From contig OZ026605.1 of assembly GCA_964020085.1 (NCBI GenBank), positions 3,525,701-3,589,700 of the forward strand: a DNA stretch of 64,000 nt. The letters run 5' to 3'. Below the pieces are notes generated by a model. That model ran no database searches and was not told where the DNA came from. It saw only the letters and a list, made by a program, of their open reading frames with translations. Within the stretch, counting starts at the first letter, position 1. The number at the start of each line of letters is the position of its first letter. The translations under genes and the position numbers were made by a program. This document shows positions 22,947 through 38,730 of the stretch, one piece after another. The stretch is from Micromussa lordhowensis (taxonomy: Eukaryota > Cnidaria > Anthozoa > Scleractinia > Lobophylliidae).

Positions 22947-25014
22947 CTCTTTTTTCTTACGTATCAGCTAAGTTGCGGAATGCGCTAGCTGATTTTATCC
23001 CTACCTATGAGTTTACTGGTTTTAAAAGAGAATCCAGGGCCGCATTTTGTACAGCGGCTCTTCTTTTTAATAAATATATCTTTAAATATTATGTATTTAT
23101 GTCTGGATTTATGAAAACCGTGTTAAAGACTGCAGGCACGTTTTTAGGAAATCGGTCAGATAGTGTACATAAATAAAACCATGTAGTACTGAGAGTGCTT
23201 TCTACCTCATGTACTCTTTAATAGAAGCTATGTCATGCCTATGCAAGCCTTTGAAATCGCTTCAAATGAGTCGAACTAGCCAAACAAAGCTTAATCAGAG
23301 CTTAAATTGATCACTTGATTCGCGGCACTAATTTAGACATGTTTAACCTCTGTGATTTTAGCTAAATGACCTCACTATGTCTTTCCTAGGCATTAAATTA
23401 GCCAGTCATGGCAAAAAGAGCATTGTAAGCAGTCAAATGGACTATTTGCTTCTACATTTCAGCCAACTAGTAGCCCTTACGTGACATTTACTTTCAATAT
23501 CTGTCTGGATTCGCAAAAACGTAGCCACAGAATTTGACTTGTCACTGATAATCGTGATACAATTCTGTCTTAGCGCTAGCTTTCCACAAGGCTTATCATA
23601 GCTCAAATAAAGGGAAATAACTCTCCTGGATGCCTTTTCAGGCCAGGAGGACTAGTTTCACCGTCTTTTCGATGAATCATGAATTCTACAATTTAATTAA
23701 GAGTGCTTTGAACATGAAATTGGAGCCACGGTCTACATAAACACACGAAGGCACAGATGTCAAAAACGGCGGCGGAGAGTTGATCAAGTTTAGCTTTCTA
23801 TAACCTGCATCGTCCTAAATGGACTAAACAAGAGCTTCCTACATCGAGAATGGATCGAACTTTAAACAAACTAGGCCATAATCATGAGTTGGCGAGCACT
23901 TCAACATGTCAACACTTCAACAAACTGATCAATCATCAGCCGGAAGACACGCAAATAAAATTCTTCCACGCTAGCGAATCACAGACAGTTCTGATAGTTA
24001 GCGAAGCCGAGAACGCCTAAAATTCATCAAACAAGGAAATTCTACTCACGATCAGCGCTTGAACTCATGTTCTTCACTCTGCTCCTGGCCATGCTTTGCT
24101 TGCAAATACCAATGTCCCGGATGAACTTGATTTTTGTCGAGCGCGGAATGGCATATCCACATTTCAACAGATTTTTTTCTAAGTCTTTAGCCAAATCAAA
24201 GTTCAGGGCAAATAACGCCAACAGCAGCTGGAAATGTCTAGTCCATTGCACCTATAAGCCCTAAATTGGTGTGGCTAAAGATCTTTGCTGTCTAAAGCAA
24301 GCACAACATTATCGCTACAGGGCAAACGGCCTACTCTTACGGGACTAAATGTTCCGTTGATACATATCAGGCCCGCCTTACCGCGTAGGATAATAGACGA
24401 CGCTTGCTAGCAAACCGTTAGACTTGCACCTTCATTGGACTTAATGATGTCCTCAGGCAGACTTCCTTTAGACAGCAAATACAGAACGCTAAGCGATCGG
24501 CTCCATGTCAGAGTCAACGAACGCGCGAACTGAATTCAAACGAGTGAAGCCTGGACTAAACCTAGTAGAAATTCGAAGGGGGGAGGGGGGGAGGGGGTGG
24601 TAGGATAAATAATTTAAAAAAAGGGAAGATCAATGAAACATGCGGCAAGAAGTTCTCTACATTTCATGCTAGGTACGAATTACAATCTGCTGTCATAGCG
24701 AGAGCAAGGAAGAAAATTAAATTGAAGAAATAAGCAATTAAAAAAAACCCACTTGATTTCGTTTTAACACGGTTTTCATAAATCCAGACATATTTAGTAG
24801 GCATCTGTAGATGTTATGTATTTTAACTGTAAATGTAATGTCTCCAAGATATTAGCTCCTGTAGTTATTCGGAAAAAGCTTATGACTGTATGTATGTTAC
24901 CTTTAGCAGGGCGCATGCGCACACTTTTTAATCTGCGACTCCAGTGCTTACCATATGACAGATAAAATGACTTTTCTCTTCAATATATAAGCCATCTAAT
25001 TCTTACGCTATATT

Positions 25015-25232
25015 GACAAGGGCGGTTTGGAGCTGTGAGTAGGCGTGGGATTTGTCACATATGGTTTAGGGGCCGACATATCTCTCCCTCAATGCCGTAC
25101 CGGGAGGCAAGGTCGGTAGCAGAAAGCAGCGAAGGGCCAACTGCGTCCAAAAGCGATCGCACGGGCCGAAATCCCGGGATGACTCGTTTGGTACGACGCT
25201 CCAGCGCCGGTGTCTGGAGGTACTGCGTTTTT
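25015..25232 (+). ncRNA. Unidentified Pol III-type RNA, copy 11
   Basis: C-type copy; promoter and terminator intact. Confidence 0.7.
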
Positions 25233-27300
25233 CTCTTTTTTCTTACGTATCAGCTAAGTTGCGGAATGCGCTAGCTGATTTTATCCCTACCTATGAGTTT
25301 ACTGGTTTTAAAAGAGAATCCAGGGCCGCATTTTGTACAGCGGCTCTTCTTTTTAATAAATATATCTTTAAATATTATGTATTTATGTCTGGATTTATGA
25401 AAACCGTGTTAAAGACTGCAGGCACGTTTTTAGGAAATCGGTCAGATAGTGTACATAAATAAAACCATGTAGTACTGAGAGTGCTTTCTACCTCATGTAC
25501 TCTTTAATAGAAGCTATGTCATGCCTATGCAAGCCTTTGAAATCGCTTCAAATGAGTCGAACTAGCCAAACAAAGCTTAATCAGAGCTTAAATTGATCAC
25601 TTGATTCGCGGCACTAATTTAGACATGTTTAACCTCTGTGATTTTAGCTAAATGACCTCACTATGTCTTTCCTAGGCATTAAATTAGCCAGTCATGGCAA
25701 AAAGAGCATTGTAAGCAGTCAAATGGACTATTTGCTTCTACATTTCAGCCAACTAGTAGCCCTTACGTGACATTTACTTTCAATATCTGTCTGGATTCGC
25801 AAAAACGTAGCCACAGAATTTGACTTGTCACTGATAATCGTGATACAATTCTGTCTTAGCGCTAGCTTTCCACAAGGCTTATCATAGCTCAAATAAAGGG
25901 AAATAACTCTCCTGGATGCCTTTTCAGGCCAGGAGGACTAGTTTCACCGTCTTTTCGATGAATCATGAATTCTACAATTTAATTAAGAGTGCTTTGAACA
26001 TGAAATTGGAGCCACGGTCTACATAAACACACGAAGGCACAGATGTCAAAAACGGCGGCGGAGAGTTGATCAAGTTTAGCTTTCTATAACCTGCATCGTC
26101 CTAAATGGACTAAACAAGAGCTTCCTACATCGAGAATGGATCGAACTTTAAACAAACTAGGCCATAATCATGAGTTGGCGAGCACTTCAACATGTCAACA
26201 CTTCAACAAACTGATCAATCATCAGCCGGAAGACACGCAAATAAAATTCTTCCACGCTAGCGAATCACAGACAGTTCTGATAGTTAGCGAAGCCGAGAAC
26301 GCCTAAAATTCATCAAACAAGGAAATTCTACTCACGATCAGCGCTTGAACTCATGTTCTTCACTCTGCTCCTGGCCATGCTTTGCTTGCAAATACCAATG
26401 TCCCGGATGAACTTGATTTTTGTCGAGCGCGGAATGGCATATCCACATTTCAACAGATTTTTTTCTAAGTCTTTAGCCAAATCAAAGTTCAGGGCAAATA
26501 ACGCCAACAGCAGCTGGAAATGTCTAGTCCATTGCACCTATAAGCCCTAAATTGGTGTGGCTAAAGATCTTTGCTGTCTAAAGCAAGCACAACATTATCG
26601 CTACAGGGCAAACGGCCTACTCTTACGGGACTAAATGTTCCGTTGATACATATCAGGCCCGCCTTACCGCGTAGGATAATAGACGACGCTTGCTAGCAAA
26701 CCGTTAGACTTGCACCTTCATTGGACTTAATGATGTCCTCAGGCAGACTTCCTTTAGACAGCAAATACAGAACGCTAAGCGATCGGCTCCATGTCAGAGT
26801 CAACGAACGCGCGAACTGAATTCAAACGAGTGAAGCCTGGACTAAACCTAGTAGAAATTCGAAGGGGGGAGGGGGGGAGGGGGTGGTAGGATAAATAATT
26901 TAAAAAAAGGGAAGATCAATGAAACATGCGGCAAGAAGTTCTCTACATTTCATGCTAGGTACGAATTACAATCTGCTGTCATAGCGAGAGCAAGGAAGAA
27001 AATTAAATTGAAGAAATAAGCAATTAAAAAAAACCCACTTGATTTCGTTTTAACACGGTTTTCATAAATCCAGACATATTTAGTAGGCATCTGTAGATGT
27101 TATGTATTTTAACTGTAAATGTAATGTCTCCAAGATATTAGCTCCTGTAGTTATTCGGAAAAAGCTTATGACTGTATGTATGTTACCTTTAGCAGGGCGC
27201 ATGCGCACACTTTTTAATCTGCGACTCCAGTGCTTACCATATGACAGATAAAATGACTTTTCTCTTCAATATATAAGCCATCTAATTCTTACGCTATATT

Positions 27301-27518
27301 GACAAGGGCGGTTTGGAGCTGTGAGTAGGCGTGGGATTTGTCACATATGGTTTAGGGGCCGACATATCTCTCCCTCAATGCCGTACCGGGAGGCAAGGTC
27401 GGTAGCAGAAAGCAGCGAAGGGCCAACTGCGTCCAAAAGCGATCGCACGGGCCGAAATCCCGGGATGACTCGTTTGGTACGACGCTCCAGCGCCGGTGTC
27501 TGGAGGTACTGCGTTTTT
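27301..27518 (+). ncRNA. Unidentified Pol III-type RNA, copy 12
   Basis: C-type copy. The C-to-G change at 27725 lies downstream, outside the RNA. Confidence 0.7.
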
Positions 27519-29586
27519 CTCTTTTTTCTTACGTATCAGCTAAGTTGCGGAATGCGCTAGCTGATTTTATCCCTACCTATGAGTTTACTGGTTTTAAAAG
27601 AGAATCCAGGGCCGCATTTTGTACAGCGGCTCTTCTTTTTAATAAATATATCTTTAAATATTATGTATTTATGTCTGGATTTATGAAAACCGTGTTAAAG
27701 ACTGCAGGCACGTTTTTAGGAAATGGGTCAGATAGTGTACATAAATAAAACCATGTAGTACTGAGAGTGCTTTCTACCTCATGTACTCTTTAATAGAAGC
27801 TATGTCATGCCTATGCAAGCCTTTGAAATCGCTTCAAATGAGTCGAACTAGCCAAACAAAGCTTAATCAGAGCTTAAATTGATCACTTGATTCGCGGCAC
27901 TAATTTAGACATGTTTAACCTCTGTGATTTTAGCTAAATGACCTCACTATGTCTTTCCTAGGCATTAAATTAGCCAGTCATGGCAAAAAGAGCATTGTAA
28001 GCAGTCAAATGGACTATTTGCTTCTACATTTCAGCCAACTAGTAGCCCTTACGTGACATTTACTTTCAATATCTGTCTGGATTCGCAAAAACGTAGCCAC
28101 AGAATTTGACTTGTCACTGATAATCGTGATACAATTCTGTCTTAGCGCTAGCTTTCCACAAGGCTTATCATAGCTCAAATAAAGGGAAATAACTCTCCTG
28201 GATGCCTTTTCAGGCCAGGAGGACTAGTTTCACCGTCTTTTCGATGAATCATGAATTCTACAATTTAATTAAGAGTGCTTTGAACATGAAATTGGAGCCA
28301 CGGTCTACATAAACACACGAAGGCACAGATGTCAAAAACGGCGGCGGAGAGTTGATCAAGTTTAGCTTTCTATAACCTGCATCGTCCTAAATGGACTAAA
28401 CAAGAGCTTCCTACATCGAGAATGGATCGAACTTTAAACAAACTAGGCCATAATCATGAGTTGGCGAGCACTTCAACATGTCAACACTTCAACAAACTGA
28501 TCAATCATCAGCCGGAAGACACGCAAATAAAATTCTTCCACGCTAGCGAATCACAGACAGTTCTGATAGTTAGCGAAGCCGAGAACGCCTAAAATTCATC
28601 AAACAAGGAAATTCTACTCACGATCAGCGCTTGAACTCATGTTCTTCACTCTGCTCCTGGCCATGCTTTGCTTGCAAATACCAATGTCCCGGATGAACTT
28701 GATTTTTGTCGAGCGCGGAATGGCATATCCACATTTCAACAGATTTTTTTCTAAGTCTTTAGCCAAATCAAAGTTCAGGGCAAATAACGCCAACAGCAGC
28801 TGGAAATGTCTAGTCCATTGCACCTATAAGCCCTAAATTGGTGTGGCTAAAGATCTTTGCTGTCTAAAGCAAGCACAACATTATCGCTACAGGGCAAACG
28901 GCCTACTCTTACGGGACTAAATGTTCCGTTGATACATATCAGGCCCGCCTTACCGCGTAGGATAATAGACGACGCTTGCTAGCAAACCGTTAGACTTGCA
29001 CCTTCATTGGACTTAATGATGTCCTCAGGCAGACTTCCTTTAGACAGCAAATACAGAACGCTAAGCGATCGGCTCCATGTCAGAGTCAACGAACGCGCGA
29101 ACTGAATTCAAACGAGTGAAGCCTGGACTAAACCTAGTAGAAATTCGAAGGGGGGAGGGGGGGAGGGGGTGGTAGGATAAATAATTTAAAAAAAGGGAAG
29201 ATCAATGAAACATGCGGCAAGAAGTTCTCTACATTTCATGCTAGGTACGAATTACAATCTGCTGTCATAGCGAGAGCAAGGAAGAAAATTAAATTGAAGA
29301 AATAAGCAATTAAAAAAAACCCACTTGATTTCGTTTTAACACGGTTTTCATAAATCCAGACATATTTAGTAGGCATCTGTAGATGTTATGTATTTTAACT
29401 GTAAATGTAATGTCTCCAAGATATTAGCTCCTGTAGTTATTCGGAAAAAGCTTATGACTGTATGTATGTTACCTTTAGCAGGGCGCATGCGCACACTTTT
29501 TAATCTGCGACTCCAGTGCTTACCATATGACAGATAAAATGACTTTTCTCTTCAATATATAAGCCATCTAATTCTTACGCTATATT

Positions 29587-29804
29587 GACAAGGGCGGTTT
29601 GGAGCTGTGAGTAGGCGTGGGATTTGTCACATATGGTTTAGGGGCCGACATATCTCTCCCTCAATGCCGTACCGGGAGGCAAGGTCGGTAGCAGAAAGCA
29701 GCGAAGGGCCAACTGCGTCCAAAAGCGATCGCACGGGCCGAAATCCCGGGATGACTCGTTTGGTACGACGCTCCAGCGCCGGTGTCTGGAGGTACTGCGT
29801 TTTT
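29587..29804 (+). ncRNA. Unidentified Pol III-type RNA, copy 13
   Basis: C-type copy. The same C-to-G change recurs downstream at 30011. Confidence 0.7.
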
Positions 29805-31872
29805 CTCTTTTTTCTTACGTATCAGCTAAGTTGCGGAATGCGCTAGCTGATTTTATCCCTACCTATGAGTTTACTGGTTTTAAAAGAGAATCCAGGGCCG
29901 CATTTTGTACAGCGGCTCTTCTTTTTAATAAATATATCTTTAAATATTATGTATTTATGTCTGGATTTATGAAAACCGTGTTAAAGACTGCAGGCACGTT
30001 TTTAGGAAATGGGTCAGATAGTGTACATAAATAAAACCATGTAGTACTGAGAGTGCTTTCTACCTCATGTACTCTTTAATAGAAGCTATGTCATGCCTAT
30101 GCAAGCCTTTGAAATCGCTTCAAATGAGTCGAACTAGCCAAACAAAGCTTAATCAGAGCTTAAATTGATCACTTGATTCGCGGCACTAATTTAGACATGT
30201 TTAACCTCTGTGATTTTAGCTAAATGACCTCACTATGTCTTTCCTAGGCATTAAATTAGCCAGTCATGGCAAAAAGAGCATTGTAAGCAGTCAAATGGAC
30301 TATTTGCTTCTACATTTCAGCCAACTAGTAGCCCTTACGTGACATTTACTTTCAATATCTGTCTGGATTCGCAAAAACGTAGCCACAGAATTTGACTTGT
30401 CACTGATAATCGTGATACAATTCTGTCTTAGCGCTAGCTTTCCACAAGGCTTATCATAGCTCAAATAAAGGGAAATAACTCTCCTGGATGCCTTTTCAGG
30501 CCAGGAGGACTAGTTTCACCGTCTTTTCGATGAATCATGAATTCTACAATTTAATTAAGAGTGCTTTGAACATGAAATTGGAGCCACGGTCTACATAAAC
30601 ACACGAAGGCACAGATGTCAAAAACGGCGGCGGAGAGTTGATCAAGTTTAGCTTTCTATAACCTGCATCGTCCTAAATGGACTAAACAAGAGCTTCCTAC
30701 ATCGAGAATGGATCGAACTTTAAACAAACTAGGCCATAATCATGAGTTGGCGAGCACTTCAACATGTCAACACTTCAACAAACTGATCAATCATCAGCCG
30801 GAAGACACGCAAATAAAATTCTTCCACGCTAGCGAATCACAGACAGTTCTGATAGTTAGCGAAGCCGAGAACGCCTAAAATTCATCAAACAAGGAAATTC
30901 TACTCACGATCAGCGCTTGAACTCATGTTCTTCACTCTGCTCCTGGCCATGCTTTGCTTGCAAATACCAATGTCCCGGATGAACTTGATTTTTGTCGAGC
31001 GCGGAATGGCATATCCACATTTCAACAGATTTTTTTCTAAGTCTTTAGCCAAATCAAAGTTCAGGGCAAATAACGCCAACAGCAGCTGGAAATGTCTAGT
31101 CCATTGCACCTATAAGCCCTAAATTGGTGTGGCTAAAGATCTTTGCTGTCTAAAGCAAGCACAACATTATCGCTACAGGGCAAACGGCCTACTCTTACGG
31201 GACTAAATGTTCCGTTGATACATATCAGGCCCGCCTTACCGCGTAGGATAATAGACGACGCTTGCTAGCAAACCGTTAGACTTGCACCTTCATTGGACTT
31301 AATGATGTCCTCAGGCAGACTTCCTTTAGACAGCAAATACAGAACGCTAAGCGATCGGCTCCATGTCAGAGTCAACGAACGCGCGAACTGAATTCAAACG
31401 AGTGAAGCCTGGACTAAACCTAGTAGAAATTCGAAGGGGGGAGGGGGGGAGGGGGTGGTAGGATAAATAATTTAAAAAAAGGGAAGATCAATGAAACATG
31501 CGGCAAGAAGTTCTCTACATTTCATGCTAGGTACGAATTACAATCTGCTGTCATAGCGAGAGCAAGGAAGAAAATTAAATTGAAGAAATAAGCAATTAAA
31601 AAAAACCCACTTGATTTCGTTTTAACACGGTTTTCATAAATCCAGACATATTTAGTAGGCATCTGTAGATGTTATGTATTTTAACTGTAAATGTAATGTC
31701 TCCAAGATATTAGCTCCTGTAGTTATTCGGAAAAAGCTTATGACTGTATGTATGTTACCTTTAGCAGGGCGCATGCGCACACTTTTTAATCTGCGACTCC
31801 AGTGCTTACCATATGACAGATAAAATGACTTTTCTCTTCAATATATAAGCCATCTAATTCTTACGCTATATT

Positions 31873-32090
31873 GACAAGGGCGGTTTGGAGCTGTGAGTAG
31901 GCGTGGGATTTGTCACATATGGTTTAGGGGCCGACATATCTCTCCCTCAATGCCGTACCGGGAGGCAAGGTCGGTAGCAGAAAGCAGCGAAGGGCCAACT
32001 GCGTCCAAAAGCGATCGCACGGGCCGAAATCCCGGGATGACTCGTTTGGTACGACGCTCCAGCGCCGGTGTCTGGAGGTACTGCGTTTTT
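31873..32090 (+). ncRNA. Unidentified Pol III-type RNA, copy 14
   Basis: C-type copy; promoter and terminator intact. Confidence 0.7.
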
Positions 32091-34158
32091 CTCTTTTTTC
32101 TTACGTATCAGCTAAGTTGCGGAATGCGCTAGCTGATTTTATCCCTACCTATGAGTTTACTGGTTTTAAAAGAGAATCCAGGGCCGCATTTTGTACAGCG
32201 GCTCTTCTTTTTAATAAATATATCTTTAAATATTATGTATTTATGTCTGGATTTATGAAAACCGTGTTAAAGACTGCAGGCACGTTTTTAGGAAATCGGT
32301 CAGATAGTGTACATAAATAAAACCATGTAGTACTGAGAGTGCTTTCTACCTCATGTACTCTTTAATAGAAGCTATGTCATGCCTATGCAAGCCTTTGAAA
32401 TCGCTTCAAATGAGTCGAACTAGCCAAACAAAGCTTAATCAGAGCTTAAATTGATCACTTGATTCGCGGCACTAATTTAGACATGTTTAACCTCTGTGAT
32501 TTTAGCTAAATGACCTCACTATGTCTTTCCTAGGCATTAAATTAGCCAGTCATGGCAAAAAGAGCATTGTAAGCAGTCAAATGGACTATTTGCTTCTACA
32601 TTTCAGCCAACTAGTAGCCCTTACGTGACATTTACTTTCAATATCTGTCTGGATTCGCAAAAACGTAGCCACAGAATTTGACTTGTCACTGATAATCGTG
32701 ATACAATTCTGTCTTAGCGCTAGCTTTCCACAAGGCTTATCATAGCTCAAATAAAGGGAAATAACTCTCCTGGATGCCTTTTCAGGCCAGGAGGACTAGT
32801 TTCACCGTCTTTTCGATGAATCATGAATTCTACAATTTAATTAAGAGTGCTTTGAACATGAAATTGGAGCCACGGTCTACATAAACACACGAAGGCACAG
32901 ATGTCAAAAACGGCGGCGGAGAGTTGATCAAGTTTAGCTTTCTATAACCTGCATCGTCCTAAATGGACTAAACAAGAGCTTCCTACATCGAGAATGGATC
33001 GAACTTTAAACAAACTAGGCCATAATCATGAGTTGGCGAGCACTTCAACATGTCAACACTTCAACAAACTGATCAATCATCAGCCGGAAGACACGCAAAT
33101 AAAATTCTTCCACGCTAGCGAATCACAGACAGTTCTGATAGTTAGCGAAGCCGAGAACGCCTAAAATTCATCAAACAAGGAAATTCTACTCACGATCAGC
33201 GCTTGAACTCATGTTCTTCACTCTGCTCCTGGCCATGCTTTGCTTGCAAATACCAATGTCCCGGATGAACTTGATTTTTGTCGAGCGCGGAATGGCATAT
33301 CCACATTTCAACAGATTTTTTTCTAAGTCTTTAGCCAAATCAAAGTTCAGGGCAAATAACGCCAACAGCAGCTGGAAATGTCTAGTCCATTGCACCTATA
33401 AGCCCTAAATTGGTGTGGCTAAAGATCTTTGCTGTCTAAAGCAAGCACAACATTATCGCTACAGGGCAAACGGCCTACTCTTACGGGACTAAATGTTCCG
33501 TTGATACATATCAGGCCCGCCTTACCGCGTAGGATAATAGACGACGCTTGCTAGCAAACCGTTAGACTTGCACCTTCATTGGACTTAATGATGTCCTCAG
33601 GCAGACTTCCTTTAGACAGCAAATACAGAACGCTAAGCGATCGGCTCCATGTCAGAGTCAACGAACGCGCGAACTGAATTCAAACGAGTGAAGCCTGGAC
33701 TAAACCTAGTAGAAATTCGAAGGGGGGAGGGGGGGAGGGGGTGGTAGGATAAATAATTTAAAAAAAGGGAAGATCAATGAAACATGCGGCAAGAAGTTCT
33801 CTACATTTCATGCTAGGTACGAATTACAATCTGCTGTCATAGCGAGAGCAAGGAAGAAAATTAAATTGAAGAAATAAGCAATTAAAAAAAACCCACTTGA
33901 TTTCGTTTTAACACGGTTTTCATAAATCCAGACATATTTAGTAGGCATCTGTAGATGTTATGTATTTTAACTGTAAATGTAATGTCTCCAAGATATTAGC
34001 TCCTGTAGTTATTCGGAAAAAGCTTATGACTGTATGTATGTTACCTTTAGCAGGGCGCATGCGCACACTTTTTAATCTGCGACTCCAGTGCTTACCATAT
34101 GACAGATAAAATGACTTTTCTCTTCAATATATAAGCCATCTAATTCTTACGCTATATT

Positions 34159-34376
34159 GACAAGGGCGGTTTGGAGCTGTGAGTAGGCGTGGGATTTGTC
34201 ACATATGGTTTAGGGGCCGACATATCTCTCCCTCAATGCCGTACCGGGAGGCAAGGTCGGTAGCAGAAAGCAGCGAAGGGCCAACTGCGTCCAAAAGCGA
34301 TCGCACGGGCCGAAATCCCGGGATGACTCGTTTGGTACGACGCTCCAGCGCCGGTGTCTGGAGGTACTGCGTTTTT
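34159..34376 (+). ncRNA. Unidentified Pol III-type RNA, copy 15
   Basis: C-type copy; promoter and terminator intact. Confidence 0.7.
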
Positions 34377-36444
34377 CTCTTTTTTCTTACGTATCAGCTA
34401 AGTTGCGGAATGCGCTAGCTGATTTTATCCCTACCTATGAGTTTACTGGTTTTAAAAGAGAATCCAGGGCCGCATTTTGTACAGCGGCTCTTCTTTTTAA
34501 TAAATATATCTTTAAATATTATGTATTTATGTCTGGATTTATGAAAACCGTGTTAAAGACTGCAGGCACGTTTTTAGGAAATCGGTCAGATAGTGTACAT
34601 AAATAAAACCATGTAGTACTGAGAGTGCTTTCTACCTCATGTACTCTTTAATAGAAGCTATGTCATGCCTATGCAAGCCTTTGAAATCGCTTCAAATGAG
34701 TCGAACTAGCCAAACAAAGCTTAATCAGAGCTTAAATTGATCACTTGATTCGCGGCACTAATTTAGACATGTTTAACCTCTGTGATTTTAGCTAAATGAC
34801 CTCACTATGTCTTTCCTAGGCATTAAATTAGCCAGTCATGGCAAAAAGAGCATTGTAAGCAGTCAAATGGACTATTTGCTTCTACATTTCAGCCAACTAG
34901 TAGCCCTTACGTGACATTTACTTTCAATATCTGTCTGGATTCGCAAAAACGTAGCCACAGAATTTGACTTGTCACTGATAATCGTGATACAATTCTGTCT
35001 TAGCGCTAGCTTTCCACAAGGCTTATCATAGCTCAAATAAAGGGAAATAACTCTCCTGGATGCCTTTTCAGGCCAGGAGGACTAGTTTCACCGTCTTTTC
35101 GATGAATCATGAATTCTACAATTTAATTAAGAGTGCTTTGAACATGAAATTGGAGCCACGGTCTACATAAACACACGAAGGCACAGATGTCAAAAACGGC
35201 GGCGGAGAGTTGATCAAGTTTAGCTTTCTATAACCTGCATCGTCCTAAATGGACTAAACAAGAGCTTCCTACATCGAGAATGGATCGAACGTTAAACAAA
35301 CTAGGCCATAATCATGAGTTGGCGAGCACTTCAACATGTCAACACTTCAACAAACTGATCAATCATCAGCCGGAAGACACGCAAATAAAATTCTTCCACG
35401 CTAGCGAATCACAGACAGTTCTGATAGTTAGCGAAGCCGAGAACGCCTAAAATTCATCAAACAAGGAAATTCTACTCACGATCAGCGCTTGAACTCATGT
35501 TCTTCACTCTGCTCCTGGCCATGCTTTGCTTGCAAATACCAATGTCCCGGATGAACTTGATTTTTGTCGAGCGCGGAATGGCATATCCACATTTCAACAG
35601 ATTTTTTTCTAAGTCTTTAGCCAAATCAAAGTTCAGGGCAAATAACGCCAACAGCAGCTGGAAATGTCTAGTCCATTGCACCTATAAGCCCTAAATTGGT
35701 GTGGCTAAAGATCTTTGCTGTCTAAAGCAAGCACAACATTATCGCTACAGGGCAAACGGCCTACTCTTACGGGACTAAATGTTCCGTTGATACATATCAG
35801 GCCCGCCTTACCGCGTAGGATAATAGACGACGCTTGCTAGCAAACCGTTAGACTTGCACCTTCATTGGACTTAATGATGTCCTCAGGCAGACTTCCTTTA
35901 GACAGCAAATACAGAACGCTAAGCGATCGGCTCCATGTCAGAGTCAACGAACGCGCGAACTGAATTCAAACGAGTGAAGCCTGGACTAAACCTAGTAGAA
36001 ATTCGAAGGGGGGAGGGGGGGAGGGGGTGGTAGGATAAATAATTTAAAAAAAGGGAAGATCAATGAAACATGCGGCAAGAAGTTCTCTACATTTCATGCT
36101 AGGTACGAATTACAATCTGCTGTCATAGCGAGAGCAAGGAAGAAAATTAAATTGAAGAAATAAGCAATTAAAAAAAACCCACTTGATTTCGTTTTAACAC
36201 GGTTTTCATAAATCCAGACATATTTAGTAGGCATCTGTAGATGTTATGTATTTTAACTGTAAATGTAATGTCTCCAAGATATTAGCTCCTGTAGTTATTC
36301 GGAAAAAGCTTATGACTGTATGTATGTTACCTTTAGCAGGGCGCATGCGCACACTTTTTAATCTGCGACTCCAGTGCTTACCATATGACAGATAAAATGA
36401 CTTTTCTCTTCAATATATAAGCCATCTAATTCTTACGCTATATT

Positions 36445-36662
36445 GACAAGGGCGGTTTGGAGCTGTGAGTAGGCGTGGGATTTGTCACATATGGTTTAGG
36501 GGCCGACATATCTCTCCCTCAATGCCGTACCGGGAGGCAAGGTCGGTAGCAGAAAGCAGCGAAGGGCCAACTGCGTCCAAAAGCGATCGCACGGGCCGAA
36601 ATCCCGGGATGACTCGTTTGGTACGACGCTCCAGCGCCGGTGTCTGGAGGTACTGCGTTTTT
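36445..36662 (+). ncRNA. Unidentified Pol III-type RNA, copy 16
   Basis: C-type copy. Its spacer has the private T-to-G change at 35291. Confidence 0.7.
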
Positions 36663-38730
36663 CTCTTTTTTCTTACGTATCAGCTAAGTTGCGGAATGCG
36701 CTAGCTGATTTTATCCCTACCTATGAGTTTACTGGTTTTAAAAGAGAATCCAGGGCCGCATTTTGTACAGCGGCTCTTCTTTTTAATAAATATATCTTTA
36801 AATATTATGTATTTATGTCTGGATTTATGAAAACCGTGTTAAAGACTGCAGGCACGTTTTTAGGAAATCGGTCAGATAGTGTACATAAATAAAACCATGT
36901 AGTACTGAGAGTGCTTTCTACCTCATGTACTCTTTAATAGAAGCTATGTCATGCCTATGCAAGCCTTTGAAATCGCTTCAAATGAGTCGAACTAGCCAAA
37001 CAAAGCTTAATCAGAGCTTAAATTGATCACTTGATTCGCGGCACTAATTTAGACATGTTTAACCTCTGTGATTTTAGCTAAATGACCTCACTATGTCTTT
37101 CCTAGGCATTAAATTAGCCAGTCATGGCAAAAAGAGCATTGTAAGCAGTCAAATGGACTATTTGCTTCTACATTTCAGCCAACTAGTAGCCCTTACGTGA
37201 CATTTACTTTCAATATCTGTCTGGATTCGCAAAAACGTAGCCACAGAATTTGACTTGTCACTGATAATCGTGATACAATTCTGTCTTAGCGCTAGCTTTC
37301 CACAAGGCTTATCATAGCTCAAATAAAGGGAAATAACTCTCCTGGATGCCTTTTCAGGCCAGGAGGACTAGTTTCACCGTCTTTTCGATGAATCATGAAT
37401 TCTACAATTTAATTAAGAGTGCTTTGAACATGAAATTGGAGCCACGGTCTACATAAACACACGAAGGCACAGATGTCAAAAACGGCGGCGGAGAGTTGAT
37501 CAAGTTTAGCTTTCTATAACCTGCATCGTCCTAAATGGACTAAACAAGAGCTTCCTACATCGAGAATGGATCGAACTTTAAACAAACTAGGCCATAATCA
37601 TGAGTTGGCGAGCACTTCAACATGTCAACACTTCAACAAACTGATCAATCATCAGCCGGAAGACACGCAAATAAAATTCTTCCACGCTAGCGAATCACAG
37701 ACAGTTCTGATAGTTAGCGAAGCCGAGAACGCCTAAAATTCATCAAACAAGGAAATTCTACTCACGATCAGCGCTTGAACTCATGTTCTTCACTCTGCTC
37801 CTGGCCATGCTTTGCTTGCAAATACCAATGTCCCGGATGAACTTGATTTTTGTCGAGCGCGGAATGGCATATCCACATTTCAACAGATTTTTTTCTAAGT
37901 CTTTAGCCAAATCAAAGTTCAGGGCAAATAACGCCAACAGCAGCTGGAAATGTCTAGTCCATTGCACCTATAAGCCCTAAATTGGTGTGGCTAAAGATCT
38001 TTGCTGTCTAAAGCAAGCACAACATTATCGCTACAGGGCAAACGGCCTACTCTTACGGGACTAAATGTTCCGTTGATACATATCAGGCCCGCCTTACCGC
38101 GTAGGATAATAGACGACGCTTGCTAGCAAACCGTTAGACTTGCACCTTCATTGGACTTAATGATGTCCTCAGGCAGACTTCCTTTAGACAGCAAATACAG
38201 AACGCTAAGCGATCGGCTCCATGTCAGAGTCAACGAACGCGCGAACTGAATTCAAACGAGTGAAGCCTGGACTAAACCTAGTAGAAATTCGAAGGGGGGA
38301 GGGGGGGAGGGGGTGGTAGGATAAATAATTTAAAAAAAGGGAAGATCAATGAAACATGCGGCAAGAAGTTCTCTACATTTCATGCTAGGTACGAATTACA
38401 ATCTGCTGTCATAGCGAGAGCAAGGAAGAAAATTAAATTGAAGAAATAAGCAATTAAAAAAAACCCACTTGATTTCGTTTTAACACGGTTTTCATAAATC
38501 CAGACATATTTAGTAGGCATCTGTAGATGTTATGTATTTTAACTGTAAATGTAATGTCTCCAAGATATTAGCTCCTGTAGTTATTCGGAAAAAGCTTATG
38601 ACTGTATGTATGTTACCTTTAGCAGGGCGCATGCGCACACTTTTTAATCTGCGACTCCAGTGCTTACCATATGACAGATAAAATGACTTTTCTCTTCAAT
38701 ATATAAGCCATCTAATTCTTACGCTATATT